Shown piece by piece: positions 7,899-15,879 of a stretch of DNA of 32,899 nt. How positions within the stretch are numbered: position 1 is the stretch's first letter; each line of letters opens with the position of its first letter. The translations under genes and the position numbers were made by a program. The DNA lies in assembly GCF_000308635.1 (NCBI RefSeq), contig NZ_BAGD01000077.1, positions 1 through 32,899 on the forward strand, given 5' to 3'. Below the pieces are notes generated by a model that was given only the letters and a program-made list of their open reading frames with translations, did not search any database and was not told the origin of the DNA. Origin of the DNA: Nocardia otitidiscaviarum NBRC 14405 (GTDB lineage: Bacteria; Actinomycetota; Actinomycetes; Mycobacteriales; Mycobacteriaceae).

Positions 7899-7930
7899 AG
7901 CACCCGCCGCGCATCGCCACGGCGGGTGCT
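7899..7930. terminator. Hairpin downstream of hisG
   Basis: A perfect eleven-base-pair stem (7899-7909 with 7920-7930) with a ten-base loop, 36 bases beyond the hisG stop codon. A probable terminator of the hisE-hisG operon. Confidence 0.7.
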
Positions 7931-7965
7931 GAATCGTGATGTGGTTGTGCGGGATGCGGCCGTGC

Positions 7966-8817
7966 TCAGAAGGCGCGGCAGGAGCGGATGTCGGTGGCCA
8001 GGATGGCCTTCGCGCCGAGATCCGCGAGCCGGTCCATGAGTTCGTTGCCGCTCTTGCGCGGGACCAGCGCCCGCACCGCCACCCAGTCCGGATCGGTGAG
8101 CGGGGAGACGGTCGGCGACTCCAGTCCGGGGGTGATCGCCACGGCGGCGTCGAGCAGCGTCTTGGGGCAGTCGTAGTCGAGCATCAGGTACTGCTGGGCG
8201 AAGACGACACCCTGGACCCGGGCCACCAGCTGGTTGCGCGCCTTGTCGCGCTGGTCCGCGCCCTTCGCCTCGATCAGCACGCCCTCGGAATCGCACAGCG
8301 AGTCGCCGAAGGCCACCAGATTGTGCTGGCGCAGGGTGCGGCCCGAACCCACCACATCGGCGATGGCGTCGGCCACACCGAGCTGGATGGAGATCTCCAC
8401 CGCGCCGTCGAGGCGGATGACCTCGGCCTCGATCCCGCGCGCGGCCAGATCCGCGAGCACCAGATTCGGATAGGAGGTGGCGATGCGCTTGTCGTAGAGG
8501 TCCTCGACCTTCCATTCGCGTCCCGCCGGGGCGGCGTAGCGGAAGGTGGAGCGGCCGAAGCCGAGCGAGAGCCGCTCCTGCACCGGCGCACCGGAGTCGA
8601 GGGCGAGGTCGCGGCCGGTGATGCCGAGGTCCAGCTCACCGGAGCCGACGTAGATGGCGATGTCCTTGGGCCGCAAGAAGAAGAATTCCACCTGGTTGGC
8701 GGGATCGAGGACGCTCAGATCGCGGGAATCGGTGCGCTTGCGGTAGCCCGCCTCGCTCAGGATGGCGACGGCGGATTCGGAGAGGGCGCCCTTATTGGGG
8801 ACGGCGACGCGAAGCAT
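7966..8817 (-). CDS. hisG: ATP phosphoribosyltransferase HisG
   Basis: A 283-residue long-form HisG, which catalyses the first committed step of histidine synthesis by joining ATP and PRPP. The start MLRVAVPNKGALSE is typical. The PRPP-binding segment DVVGSGRTLRQHNL is near residue 155. The C-terminal ACT-like domain (about 205-283), needed for histidine feedback inhibition, is present, so no separate HisZ is required. The ATG at 8817 has AAAGGA upstream. It follows hisE after 87 bases on the same strand, as in Rv2122c-Rv2121c, and ends near a hairpin. Confidence 0.97.
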   Translation of the reverse strand: MLRVAVPNKGALSESAVAILSEAGYRKRTDSRDLSVLDPANQVEFFFLRPKDIAIYVGSGELDLGITGRDLALDSGAPVQERLSLGFGRSTFRYAAPAGREWKVEDLYDKRIATSYPNLVLADLAARGIEAEVIRLDGAVEISIQLGVADAIADVVGSGRTLRQHNLVAFGDSLCDSEGVLIEAKGADQRDKARNQLVARVQGVVFAQQYLMLDYDCPKTLLDAAVAITPGLESPTVSPLTDPDWVAVRALVPRKSGNELMDRLADLGAKAILATDIRSCRAF

Positions 8818-8904
8818 AGGGTGTCCTTTCGGGACGGGTGGGGGGACGTGCGGACGGCGGTCGAGTGGGGTTCGGCCGTACGGCGTGTACGGCGATTCGG
8901 CGCG

Positions 8905-9168
8905 TCACAGATGTCGGTACACGTCCTCGAGCCGCAGTCCGCGGCCCACCATCAGCACCTGCACCCAGTACAGGAGCTGCGAGATCTCCTCCGCGAGCGA
9001 TTCGTCGCTCTCGTGCTCGGCGGCCAGCCAGACTTCCCCGGCCTCCTCCAGCACCTTCTTGCCCTGCGCATGCACGCCGGCGTCCAAGGCGGCGACGGTG
9101 CCCGACCCCTCGGGTCGGTTGACGGCACGATCCTGCAGCTCGGCGAACAGGGCTTCGAAAGATTTCAC
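8905..9168 (-). CDS. hisE: Phosphoribosyl-ATP pyrophosphatase HisE
   Basis: An 87-residue enzyme for the second step of histidine synthesis, hydrolysing phosphoribosyl-ATP to phosphoribosyl-AMP. The conserved helices KKVLEEAGEVWLAAEHES and LAEEISQLLYWVQVLMV carry the EExxE-type metal-binding acidic residues. I chose the GTG at 9168 (VKSFEALFAEL): it gives the usual HisE length, whereas the upstream open frame reads as Arg/Pro/Gly-rich non-protein. No ribosome site precedes it. A GAATGT six bases upstream may be a -10 box of a leaderless transcript. hisE is a separate gene, not fused to hisI, as usual in Actinobacteria. Confidence 0.93.
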   Translation of the reverse strand: MKSFEALFAELQDRAVNRPEGSGTVAALDAGVHAQGKKVLEEAGEVWLAAEHESDESLAEEISQLLYWVQVLMVGRGLRLEDVYRHL

Positions 9169-9301
9169 GAGCAAACATTCTCGCAGACCAGGGGCGGCCC
9201 ACCGCTGCCGGGCCTGCCCGCCCGGCCCATGCCCGCCGGCGGGAACCGGTTCCGGCCGCTGCGGGCGGTGTCGCGGCCACGCCCGCCAGCGGTCCGGTAC
9301 C

Positions 9302-9337
9302 CCGCCCGACCGGCACATCGTGGTGCCGGTCGGGCGG
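9302..9337. terminator. Strong hairpin after the carnitine-type acyltransferase gene
   Basis: A perfect fifteen-base-pair stem (9302-9316 with 9323-9337) and a six-base loop, starting three bases beyond the stop codon of the minus-strand acyltransferase gene. There is no U-tract. It is a likely terminator of the three-gene operon to its right. Confidence 0.85.
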
Positions 9338-9340
9338 AAC

Positions 9341-11170
9341 TCAGCCGCGCGTCGGCGCCGCGGCGTGCAGCAGCTCGGTGAGCTCGGTCACGGCCGCCCG
9401 CAGATTGCTCGCGAAGGTGTGCATCTGCGCGGCAACGGATTTGGGTGTGGCGAGGTAGAGGTTCCAGCGATCGGGCAGCATGACGTAGGCGACGCCGATG
9501 CAGGTGGGGCTGGTGGAGCCGAAACCGAAGTACTGGATGTTCACCGACGGCGCGGAACTGGTGCTCAGGTAGTCGGCGCGGGTGATGCGCCAGCCGGGGC
9601 TGTCGTAGAACGGCATCGGATCGGTCGCGCCCAGCTGCTCACCGCGGCGGCGCTGGATGAGTTGCAGCTCCCACAGATGCTGTTCGGGCGCCTCCCCACG
9701 CTGGCACTCCTTGGCGCGGGCCACATGGGCGTCCGCGGCGGCCCGCAGCGCCTGCCGCCGCCGCTCCGGGTCGGCGTCCGAATCCTCCATGGCGGCGATG
9801 AATTCCACGATCTCCGGGGTGACCACGCGCATGGCCTCGGTACGGCCGTTGCGGAAGTGGCGGGTGGCGATGGATTCGTAGGTGGCCCCGATCATGCCCT
9901 TGCTGCGCTGGTGGGCGAGCTGATAGCTGAGCTGGGCGAAGGCATCCGGGGAGATGCCCAGCTGCTTGGCGCGACCGGTGCCGAAATCGGCGAAGGACAC
10001 CGTCGAGGTGGCGTTGTCGGCCGCGTACTGTGCGAACGACGCCGCCGCGCTCGCGATCTCGCGCTTGCGGTCGTCGTCGAGCGCGAAGACGACGGGTTCG
10101 ACCGCGGGCATGCCCTGCGGCTGCGCGCCCGACCGGGCGGCGTGCTCGGCCACCGGCGTCTCCAACAGCGCGTCGACGAAGGACAGGATGGTGGTGCCGT
10201 CCAGTCCGCAGTGCTCGACATTGATCCCGGCGGTGCCGTCGGCGAAGACGATGAAGGACACCGCCTTGTCGAACCAGCGGTTGCCGCTGTCCCCGTGCAG
10301 CAGCTGATCGCACGCCTGCTGGGTGTCGCGCGGCGCGAAATCCTCCAGGCAGACGAGGAACAGCGCGGTCTCGATGGTGTCGAGGGCCGCGACGTTCACC
10401 GGCACCGCGCGCAGCGCCCCGCGCACCCGCGCCCAGTCGGCCCGAGCCATGGTGGTCAGGTGTCCGGGCGAGGTGTTGATGGGCGCGCGCCGCGCCCCCG
10501 CCTTCATGACCGAACGCAGGCCGTCGACGATATCGCCGGGAGCGTAGGGGGCACCGGCCGGGCCGATGACATCCATGCGGAACATATTGCCGCGGTAGCA
10601 GACCACGATGTGCCGGGCCTGCGACGGACCCGGCCACTCCGGGCTGTAGGGCACCCGCACCCCGTCCTGCGGATCGCCGGGAATCCGCGTCTCGGAGAAC
10701 AGGAACTTGTTCTGCGCCATGTTCAGCCGCTGTCCGCGCTGGGTCGCCGGCGGAACCTGCTCGGCGTCGAGTTGCAGTTTGTAGCTCACCGCGGCGCTCA
10801 CCAGTGCCCCCGCGCGCTCGGCCTGATCGGCGGCGGTGGCGGCGGCGAGCACGGTGTCGTCGCGGAACAGGAAGAAGAAGTTGGCATTGAGCGCGATCCG
10901 GTCCCGTCGCCCCAGGTAGCGCGAGGGCCAGAATTCGTCCAGCCAGCTGCCCACCCCGGGAGTGCTGTCGTAGCGCTCGAGGTCGGCCTGCAGCGCACGG
11001 GCCGGGCTGTCGGGGCGGAGCATGAGCTCGACCGCGGCGGCGGTGGCCGCGTATTCATCGCCGGTGAGCAGCGGTGCGCACCAGTGCAGAAACCGCGTGC
11101 AGCTGTCCTCCAGGGTGGGCAGCGGCACCCGGGGCAGCTGGTCGTCGTGGGCGAAGGTCGGTTCGCTCAA
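9341..11170 (-). CDS. Choline/carnitine O-acyltransferase family protein
   Basis: A 609-residue member of the carnitine acyltransferase family, a family best known from eukaryotes and much less common in bacteria. Family landmarks in order: LPRVPLPTLEDSCTRFLHW at the N-terminus, NMAQNKFLFSETRIPG, HIVVCYRGNMFRMDV, SPGHLTTMARADWA, the catalytic EHCGLDG with His near residue 320, and QLAHQRSKGMIGATYESIATRHFRNGRTEAMR. The length is that of complete enzymes. It should transfer an acyl group between CoA and a hydroxyl; the acceptor cannot be read, and carnitine or choline is only the default. The start is a TTG at 11170 with GAGGA six bases upstream; it overlaps the stop of the methyltransferase gene (TTGA), so translation is probably coupled. 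A hairpin follows the stop. Confidence 0.88.
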   Translation of the reverse strand: MSEPTFAHDDQLPRVPLPTLEDSCTRFLHWCAPLLTGDEYAATAAAVELMLRPDSPARALQADLERYDSTPGVGSWLDEFWPSRYLGRRDRIALNANFFFLFRDDTVLAAATAADQAERAGALVSAAVSYKLQLDAEQVPPATQRGQRLNMAQNKFLFSETRIPGDPQDGVRVPYSPEWPGPSQARHIVVCYRGNMFRMDVIGPAGAPYAPGDIVDGLRSVMKAGARRAPINTSPGHLTTMARADWARVRGALRAVPVNVAALDTIETALFLVCLEDFAPRDTQQACDQLLHGDSGNRWFDKAVSFIVFADGTAGINVEHCGLDGTTILSFVDALLETPVAEHAARSGAQPQGMPAVEPVVFALDDDRKREIASAAASFAQYAADNATSTVSFADFGTGRAKQLGISPDAFAQLSYQLAHQRSKGMIGATYESIATRHFRNGRTEAMRVVTPEIVEFIAAMEDSDADPERRRQALRAAADAHVARAKECQRGEAPEQHLWELQLIQRRRGEQLGATDPMPFYDSPGWRITRADYLSTSSAPSVNIQYFGFGSTSPTCIGVAYVMLPDRWNLYLATPKSVAAQMHTFASNLRAAVTELTELLHAAAPTRG

Positions 11171-12015
11171 GAGAGGTCCTCGTGGTCGAAGGATAGGGTC
11201 GGGGACGGGCGAGACACGTAGAGCTGCGCGTAGAGCCAGCCGTCGGATTCGTGCCCCTCGGTGTCGACGCCATTGTCGGCCAAGGTATTCAGGACCTGGG
11301 TGCGCTCGTCGGCGGCCGCGAAGCGGCGCTGCCGGAACGACCCGGGTACGCGTTCGGTGCGGTAGCCGAGTTCGGCCAGCCGCGCGGCGATCGGATCGAA
11401 GGAGAACATGCGCAGCACGAAATGCGCCATCCAGGGCAGCTTTCCGCCATGCGCGCGGGCGACCCGCAGCAGGGTGCGGTCGGTGATGTAGCCGACGCAT
11501 CCGGTGGAGATGACGAGGTCGGCGGTGGCCAGGGTGGCGCGCTGCGCCTCGGTGGGGTCGGCGGCTTCCAGGTCGGCGTGCACGGTGTCGTGCAGCAGTC
11601 CGGCGGCGCGGGCGTAGTCGAGTGCCGGGCGGGAGGCGTCCATGCCGATGAAGCGAACGCCGGGCAGCCGGTCGGCGGCGGTGAGGCGGGCGCGGTCGCG
11701 CGCGATGAGGGCGGCGGCTCCATCGTCACCGTCGCCGTCGGAGTCTCGATAGTGCTCGGTGAGTTCGGCCATGCTGATGCCCAGGCGCAGCAGGGCCGCG
11801 TTCACGCCGTAGGAGCAGCCCAGATCCAGCACGGTCGGGGCGGCGATGCCGGTGGCGGCGCGGTAGTCGGCGATGAGGCTCGCGAAGTGCGGTGTCGCCA
11901 GTTCCGGTATGCAGTAGTCCAATTCGGCCATCCGCGCGTAATACTCGCGTGGATCGGGCCGGTCGTAGATGTGGTCGAACGAGGCTTTCCCGGTGCTGTG
12001 CAACGAAACCGGCAC
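11167..12015 (-). CDS. SAM-dependent methyltransferase, class I
   Basis: A 282-residue class I methyltransferase. Motif I is TVLDLGCSYGVNAALLR near residue 65. A later segment, RFIGMDASRPALDYA, supplies the acidic residue that usually binds the SAM ribose, and ADLVISTGCVGYITD resembles motif IV. An Asp/Gly-rich stretch (DSDGDGDDG) interrupts the domain, probably as a loop. The GTG at 12015 is preferred because AAGGAG lies five bases upstream. A GTG at 12039, directly after the upstream stop codon, has no such site. Its stop overlaps the acyltransferase start. The methyl acceptor is unknown; the operon suggests it shares a substrate with the dioxygenase and acyltransferase. Confidence 0.82.
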   Translation of the reverse strand: MPVSLHSTGKASFDHIYDRPDPREYYARMAELDYCIPELATPHFASLIADYRAATGIAAPTVLDLGCSYGVNAALLRLGISMAELTEHYRDSDGDGDDGAAALIARDRARLTAADRLPGVRFIGMDASRPALDYARAAGLLHDTVHADLEAADPTEAQRATLATADLVISTGCVGYITDRTLLRVARAHGGKLPWMAHFVLRMFSFDPIAARLAELGYRTERVPGSFRQRRFAAADERTQVLNTLADNGVDTEGHESDGWLYAQLYVSRPSPTLSFDHEDLS

Positions 12016-12039
12016 GTGTTCTCCTTCTTGGTCGAGCAC

Positions 12040-12948
12040 TCAATCCAGCAGTCGATCGCTGCGTACGGCTGTCGCGTCGCCGAGGTGTGCGGGCAGCACC
12101 CGGCCGAACAGCTGCCGACTGCGCTCCGCGGTGCCGATCACCCCGGTGGTCCGGCTGTAGGCGAAGATGGCGGTGTGCCGCTGCGCCGCGCCGGTGACCG
12201 GTGTCACCCGGTGCAGCGAGTAGCGGCCCTGGAACAGCTGCAGATCCCCGGGGCGCAGGTCGAGGCGGCGAATCAGGTTCTCCCCCTTGCCTTCCAGCAC
12301 GGCACGCACGTCGTCGAGATGTTCCGCCTCTGGGGTTCGGATGCCCGGACAGTATTCGAAGACGCCGCCGGATTCCGGACGCTGGGTGAGCATGCTGACG
12401 GTGAATTCGTTGGTGTCGAAGTGCCAGGGGTGCGACATGCCCGGCGCGACCACGTTCAGGCAGAGTCCCGCCAGCGGGTCGGTGTACTCGTGCAGCTGCT
12501 CGAGCTCGAAGCAGTCGGCCACGAACCGCTGGAACACCGGGCTGGCGTAGAGCCGCTGAATCAGCGTGTGCGCCGGAATGAGATCCCTTGCCACGAAGGC
12601 GTTTCCGCGTTCGAGCACGATGCGGCCCGGATGACCCTCGGGTAGTTCGGCGTCCAGCGGGATGTTGTAGGCGTTGACCCGTTCGACGGTGTAGTAGGCC
12701 CGCGGGGCCAGTTCCGCGCCCTCGGCGCGCAGTGTCTCCAGGAACTCCGGGCGCACGAATCCGGTGAGCACGCTGCACCCGTCGGCCGCCAAGTCGGCGC
12801 GCGCCGCCCGCACGGCCCGCAGCCAGCCCGCACCGCCGGGCGCGTCCAGCGGGTAGCGCTCGGTGTCCACCACCTCGGTCACCGAATCATCCACCATCCC
12901 ATCGCCAGTGGATGGGCACGCGTCGGTCCAACCCCCGCTCGTAACCAT
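12040..12948 (-). CDS. Fe(II)/2-oxoglutarate dioxygenase, phytanoyl-CoA-hydroxylase-like
   Basis: About 302 residues from the ATG at 12948. The start is uncertain: ATG 12897 also fits and would remove 17 poorly ordered residues. The HxD iron ligands are in HPWHFDTNEF (His near 176, Asp near 178). The distal His is in GRYSLHRVTP near 246, and the Arg of AAQRHTAIF can bind 2-oxoglutarate. The double-stranded beta-helix core is therefore complete and the enzyme should hydroxylate or otherwise oxidise a small molecule. It is the first gene of a three-gene operon; its stop lies just upstream of the methyltransferase start. The substrate is not recognisable. Confidence 0.8.
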   Translation of the reverse strand: MVTSGGWTDACPSTGDGMVDDSVTEVVDTERYPLDAPGGAGWLRAVRAARADLAADGCSVLTGFVRPEFLETLRAEGAELAPRAYYTVERVNAYNIPLDAELPEGHPGRIVLERGNAFVARDLIPAHTLIQRLYASPVFQRFVADCFELEQLHEYTDPLAGLCLNVVAPGMSHPWHFDTNEFTVSMLTQRPESGGVFEYCPGIRTPEAEHLDDVRAVLEGKGENLIRRLDLRPGDLQLFQGRYSLHRVTPVTGAAQRHTAIFAYSRTTGVIGTAERSRQLFGRVLPAHLGDATAVRSDRLLD

Positions 12949-13006
12949 GCCGACCATTCTCACCAGAGGGGCGTCGGCGCGCCAGGGATTCGCTGGAATC
13001 GGTCAC

Positions 13007-13019
13007 CTGACGCGGTCAG
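13007..13019. promoter_or_regulatory. Palindrome upstream of the dioxygenase operon
   Basis: CTGAC-GCG-GTCAG, a perfect inverted repeat with five-base arms, lies in the 145-base gap before the operon. An AT-rich stretch (13021-13046) unusual for this DNA is next to it. Possibly an operator with its promoter; no regulator gene is adjacent. Confidence 0.35.
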
Positions 13020-13093
13020 AGAGTTTTATTGCATCCCAACAGAATTCATGCGAGCGGAGATCGCCGTCGGTCCGACGCACGATGGACGGCGCA

Positions 13094-14476
13094 CTATTGC
13101 GTGCGGCGGCCATCAGCCGGATGCGCCGCGCGGGCCAGCGCCGCGGCGACCTCCGGGGGTGACAGATAGTGGCCGGTCTGCTCGAAATCGCCGATGGTGT
13201 GGGCGATTCGGTCGGTGTAGCCGATGCGCAGGAAGTCGTCACCGGCCAGCGCGTGCAGGGTCCAGTCGAAGACGGTGCGGGTGCGGGCCACCACGGTGCG
13301 CAGGGCCAGCAGATGGTAGGCGCGGGTGACGAACTGCGCGGGGACGCCCCGCAGTCCGATGCCGAGCGGGCGGGCGAGGGCGTCGCGGCCGCCCAGGTCG
13401 ACCACCATGCCGAGATCGCGGTGCCGGTACGGGGTGCGCGCAGCGCCGCGCAGCGTGGCGGTGAGGTTGCGGGCCAGTCGGCGGCCCTGGCGGCTGGCGT
13501 GCTGGGCGGTGGGCGCGCAGACGGCGTCGCCGCCGGTGGACAGGTCCGGGACGGCGGCGGCGTCACCACAGGCCCACACCCCCGCCAGGCCGGGGACGGT
13601 CAGATCCGCGGCCGCGACCACCCGACCGCGGGCGGTCTCGGCGCCCAGGTGGGCGGCCAGCGGACTGGGGGCGACGCCCGCGCTCCACAGCACGGTGCGG
13701 GTCGGGATCACGGCTCCGGTGGTGAGGGTGACCGACCGCTCGGTGACCTCGGCCGCCGACGCCCCGGGTCGGAAGTCGATCTCCCGCCGCGCCAGCCGCC
13801 GCTTGGCATCGGCTCCGAGCCGTTTGCCCAGTTCCGGCATGATGTGGTCGCCGTGGGTGATGAGGTGCCACCGCACCGTGGTCGGGTCCAGGCGCGGAAA
13901 GTACTGCCGCGCGGCGGCTTTGGTGAGCCGATTGAGCACCGCGGCGGTCTCGGTGCCCGCGTAGCCCGCGCCGATGGCGACGAAGGTCGACCGTTCGCGC
14001 CGCTCCGCCTCGGTATCGGCGACCGCCGCCAGATCGAGTTGGCGCAGCACGTGGTCGCGCAGGTACACGGCCTCGGCCAGGGTCTTCATCCCGAACCCGT
14101 ACTCGCGCAGACCCGGCACATCCATGACCCTGGTGATGCTGCCGGGCGTGAGCACCAGGTGGTCGTAGTCGAGCGCGTACTCCAGTCCGGACCGCAGCCG
14201 CCGCACCACGCACCGACGCGCATCCGGTTCCACGCCCACCACCATGCCCGGCGCGATCTCGGTCCGCCGCAGCACTCGCCGCAATGACACCGAGACCGCC
14301 CGCGCGGTCAGCACCCCCGCCGCCACCTGCGGCAGCAGCGGCAGATACAGCGCCGCGTCATCCGGCGCGACCAACGTCACCTCGGCCTCCCCCGGCCGCA
14401 GCGTCCGCTCCAACGTCCGAGCGCACTCCACTCCGGCGAAACCACTCCCGACGATGACGATCCGCGCAGGGGTCAT
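13094..14476 (-). CDS. Type II NADH dehydrogenase-like flavoprotein
   Basis: A 460-residue pyridine-nucleotide-disulfide-type oxidoreductase resembling NDH-2, which passes electrons from NADH to quinone without pumping protons. The FAD-binding GSGFAGVE is at residues 9-16. The NAD-binding AIGAGYAGTETA is near 165-180. A second FAD motif, VWACGDAAAVPD, follows. The C-terminal part (RAYHLLALRTVVARTRTVFDWTLHAL) resembles the membrane-associating tail of NDH-2. The ATG at 14476 has no ribosome site, but TACGTT lies six bases upstream, suggesting a leaderless message. A ferredoxin or other FAD reductase of the same fold cannot be excluded. It is divergent from the PLP enzyme gene. Confidence 0.82.
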   Translation of the reverse strand: MTPARIVIVGSGFAGVECARTLERTLRPGEAEVTLVAPDDAALYLPLLPQVAAGVLTARAVSVSLRRVLRRTEIAPGMVVGVEPDARRCVVRRLRSGLEYALDYDHLVLTPGSITRVMDVPGLREYGFGMKTLAEAVYLRDHVLRQLDLAAVADTEAERRERSTFVAIGAGYAGTETAAVLNRLTKAAARQYFPRLDPTTVRWHLITHGDHIMPELGKRLGADAKRRLARREIDFRPGASAAEVTERSVTLTTGAVIPTRTVLWSAGVAPSPLAAHLGAETARGRVVAAADLTVPGLAGVWACGDAAAVPDLSTGGDAVCAPTAQHASRQGRRLARNLTATLRGAARTPYRHRDLGMVVDLGGRDALARPLGIGLRGVPAQFVTRAYHLLALRTVVARTRTVFDWTLHALAGDDFLRIGYTDRIAHTIGDFEQTGHYLSPPEVAAALARAAHPADGRRTQ

Positions 14477-14482
14477 CCGCCC

Positions 14483-14488
14483 AACGTA
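14483..14488 (-). promoter_or_regulatory. Candidate -10 box of the NDH-2-like gene (leaderless)
   Basis: On the minus strand this reads TACGTT, six bases before the ATG at 14476. It fits TANNNT. No ribosome binding site is present. Confidence 0.5.
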
Positions 14489-14590
14489 GCAACGCGCACC
14501 CGCGCGGCGGTGGAGGCTGCCAGGGAGCGGCCGGCTCCTCGGGCTACTCCCGCTCCTGGAGACACGCACCCGCCCGTGCTTCCATGCGGC

Positions 14591-15766
14591 GTGCCCAGTG
14601 ACCTCGCAAGAGCGTTTCAGCGAGTGGTTCGGCAGGTCTCGTCGGCGCTGGAATCGGCGGCGTCCGGCGTCTCCCGGCGGCTACGCGCGGCGTCCGAGGA
14701 GCGTCTCCGCGAACCCGCCCGCGACCTCCCCGTCGTGGACACCTTCGTCGCGAAGACGATCAAGTTTCCGCCACCGCCGGAACTGCGCGCGCCGACGAGC
14801 CGTGAGCGCTGGCACGCCCTGGCCGACATCGCCGAGGGCCGCCTGCCGGAGCCGAAGATCGTCAACTCCCCCGATCTGGATGCGCTCGCGCACTCGAAAC
14901 TCTATATCGCGCTGGAGAATCAGTGGCCCGGCACCAAGTCCATCAAGGAGCGGGCCGCGCGCGTCGTGACCTCGAAATTGAACGATCTGCCCCCGGGGGT
15001 GCCGGTTCGCATCGCATCGTCGGGCAATCATGCGATCGCCTACGCGGGGGCCTTGGGCCGCCGTCGTATCCCGGTGATCGCGGTGGTACCCGAGAACACG
15101 TCCGCCGTGAAGATCTCGAAGCTCGAGGAGCGCGGCGCGACGGTGATCCGGCACGGCTCGTCCTACGACGACGCCTACTCGCACGCCAAACGCCTCACTG
15201 AGGAACAGGGAGGTCGGTTTCTGGACGTGTCGGCGCACGACTCGGTCGCCGCGCTGGGCACCGCCGTCCACGACATGCTGTCGCTGCGGCCCTCCGCCAG
15301 CACCTTGGTATTGCCCGCCGGTGGCGGTACGGTCGCCTCGGCCGCACAGGTCGTGCGAGATTTCGAGGAGATCTGGGGCGGACGCCGCACGGTCCTCATA
15401 GCCTGCCCGGAGAACGCGCCGACGGTCTACGAGTCCTTCAAGGCCGGCGAGCCGGTCACGGTCCCCGCCCACACCATGGCCGAGGCCGTGAACGTCGGCA
15501 CCGTCGACGCCCATCTGCTTCCGCAGATCCTCGGCGCCGCCGACGATGTCGTGCTCGTCCCGGAATCGTCGATCCGGGAGGGTGTTCCGCTGCTGAGCGC
15601 CGCGATCGGCAGTCCCGTCGAGGCCGGTGCGACGCTCGGGCCGATGGCCGTCATCGGATCGCAGGGTGTCCTGCACGGGGCCAGCGGAGCCGTGCACGAT
15701 GTCCGCGGTCAGGAGGTGCTCACACTGGTCACCGGCGGCAATGTCGCCCCTGGGCACGGGGTGTGA
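14591..15766 (+). CDS. PLP-dependent enzyme, threonine dehydratase/synthase-like
   Basis: About 391 residues of the fold-type II PLP family. The segment GTKSIKERAA carries the Schiff-base Lys (near residue 119) where threonine dehydratases have SFKxRGA. SSGNHAIAYA matches the substrate/cofactor loop, LPAGGGTVASAAQVV the Gly-rich phosphate-binding loop, and LVTGGNVA the C-terminal end. It lacks an ACT regulatory domain. The first about 70 residues (Arg/Ala-rich) are not part of the usual fold. The GTG at 14591 is a tentative start; other GTGs in frame lie upstream and no ribosome site is convincing. Reaction candidates are deamination or beta-replacement of an amino acid. The divergent gene codes for an NDH-2-like protein. 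Confidence 0.75.
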   Translation: MPSDLARAFQRVVRQVSSALESAASGVSRRLRAASEERLREPARDLPVVDTFVAKTIKFPPPPELRAPTSRERWHALADIAEGRLPEPKIVNSPDLDALAHSKLYIALENQWPGTKSIKERAARVVTSKLNDLPPGVPVRIASSGNHAIAYAGALGRRRIPVIAVVPENTSAVKISKLEERGATVIRHGSSYDDAYSHAKRLTEEQGGRFLDVSAHDSVAALGTAVHDMLSLRPSASTLVLPAGGGTVASAAQVVRDFEEIWGGRRTVLIACPENAPTVYESFKAGEPVTVPAHTMAEAVNVGTVDAHLLPQILGAADDVVLVPESSIREGVPLLSAAIGSPVEAGATLGPMAVIGSQGVLHGASGAVHDVRGQEVLTLVTGGNVAPGHGV

Positions 15767-15814
15767 TCGGGAAGCACTCGTCGATCAGGGTGGCCGACCA
15801 CCGACCGTCACGCT

Positions 15815-15836
15815 GCCGCCCGCCGTACCGGGCGGC
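15815..15836. terminator. Hairpin between the PLP enzyme and HAD genes
   Basis: An eight-base-pair GC stem (15815-15822 with 15829-15836) and a six-base loop between convergent genes. Plausible bidirectional terminator. Confidence 0.5.
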
Positions 15837-15879
15837 CCTCACGCCGGTGTGTGACCGCCGCGCGGCCCTCAGGCCGGTG
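15832..15879. repeat. Direct repeat pair, 18 bases, period 30
   Basis: The 18 bases at 15832-15849 recur at 15862-15879 with one mismatch. The second copy contains the stop codon region of the HAD gene, so the first copy looks like a short duplication of the 3' end. Confidence 0.7.

Noticed and set aside
8762..11221. 819-codon plus-strand open frame
   Set aside because: It lies opposite hisG, hisE and the carnitine-type acyltransferase, and its composition is that of a reverse-complement shadow.
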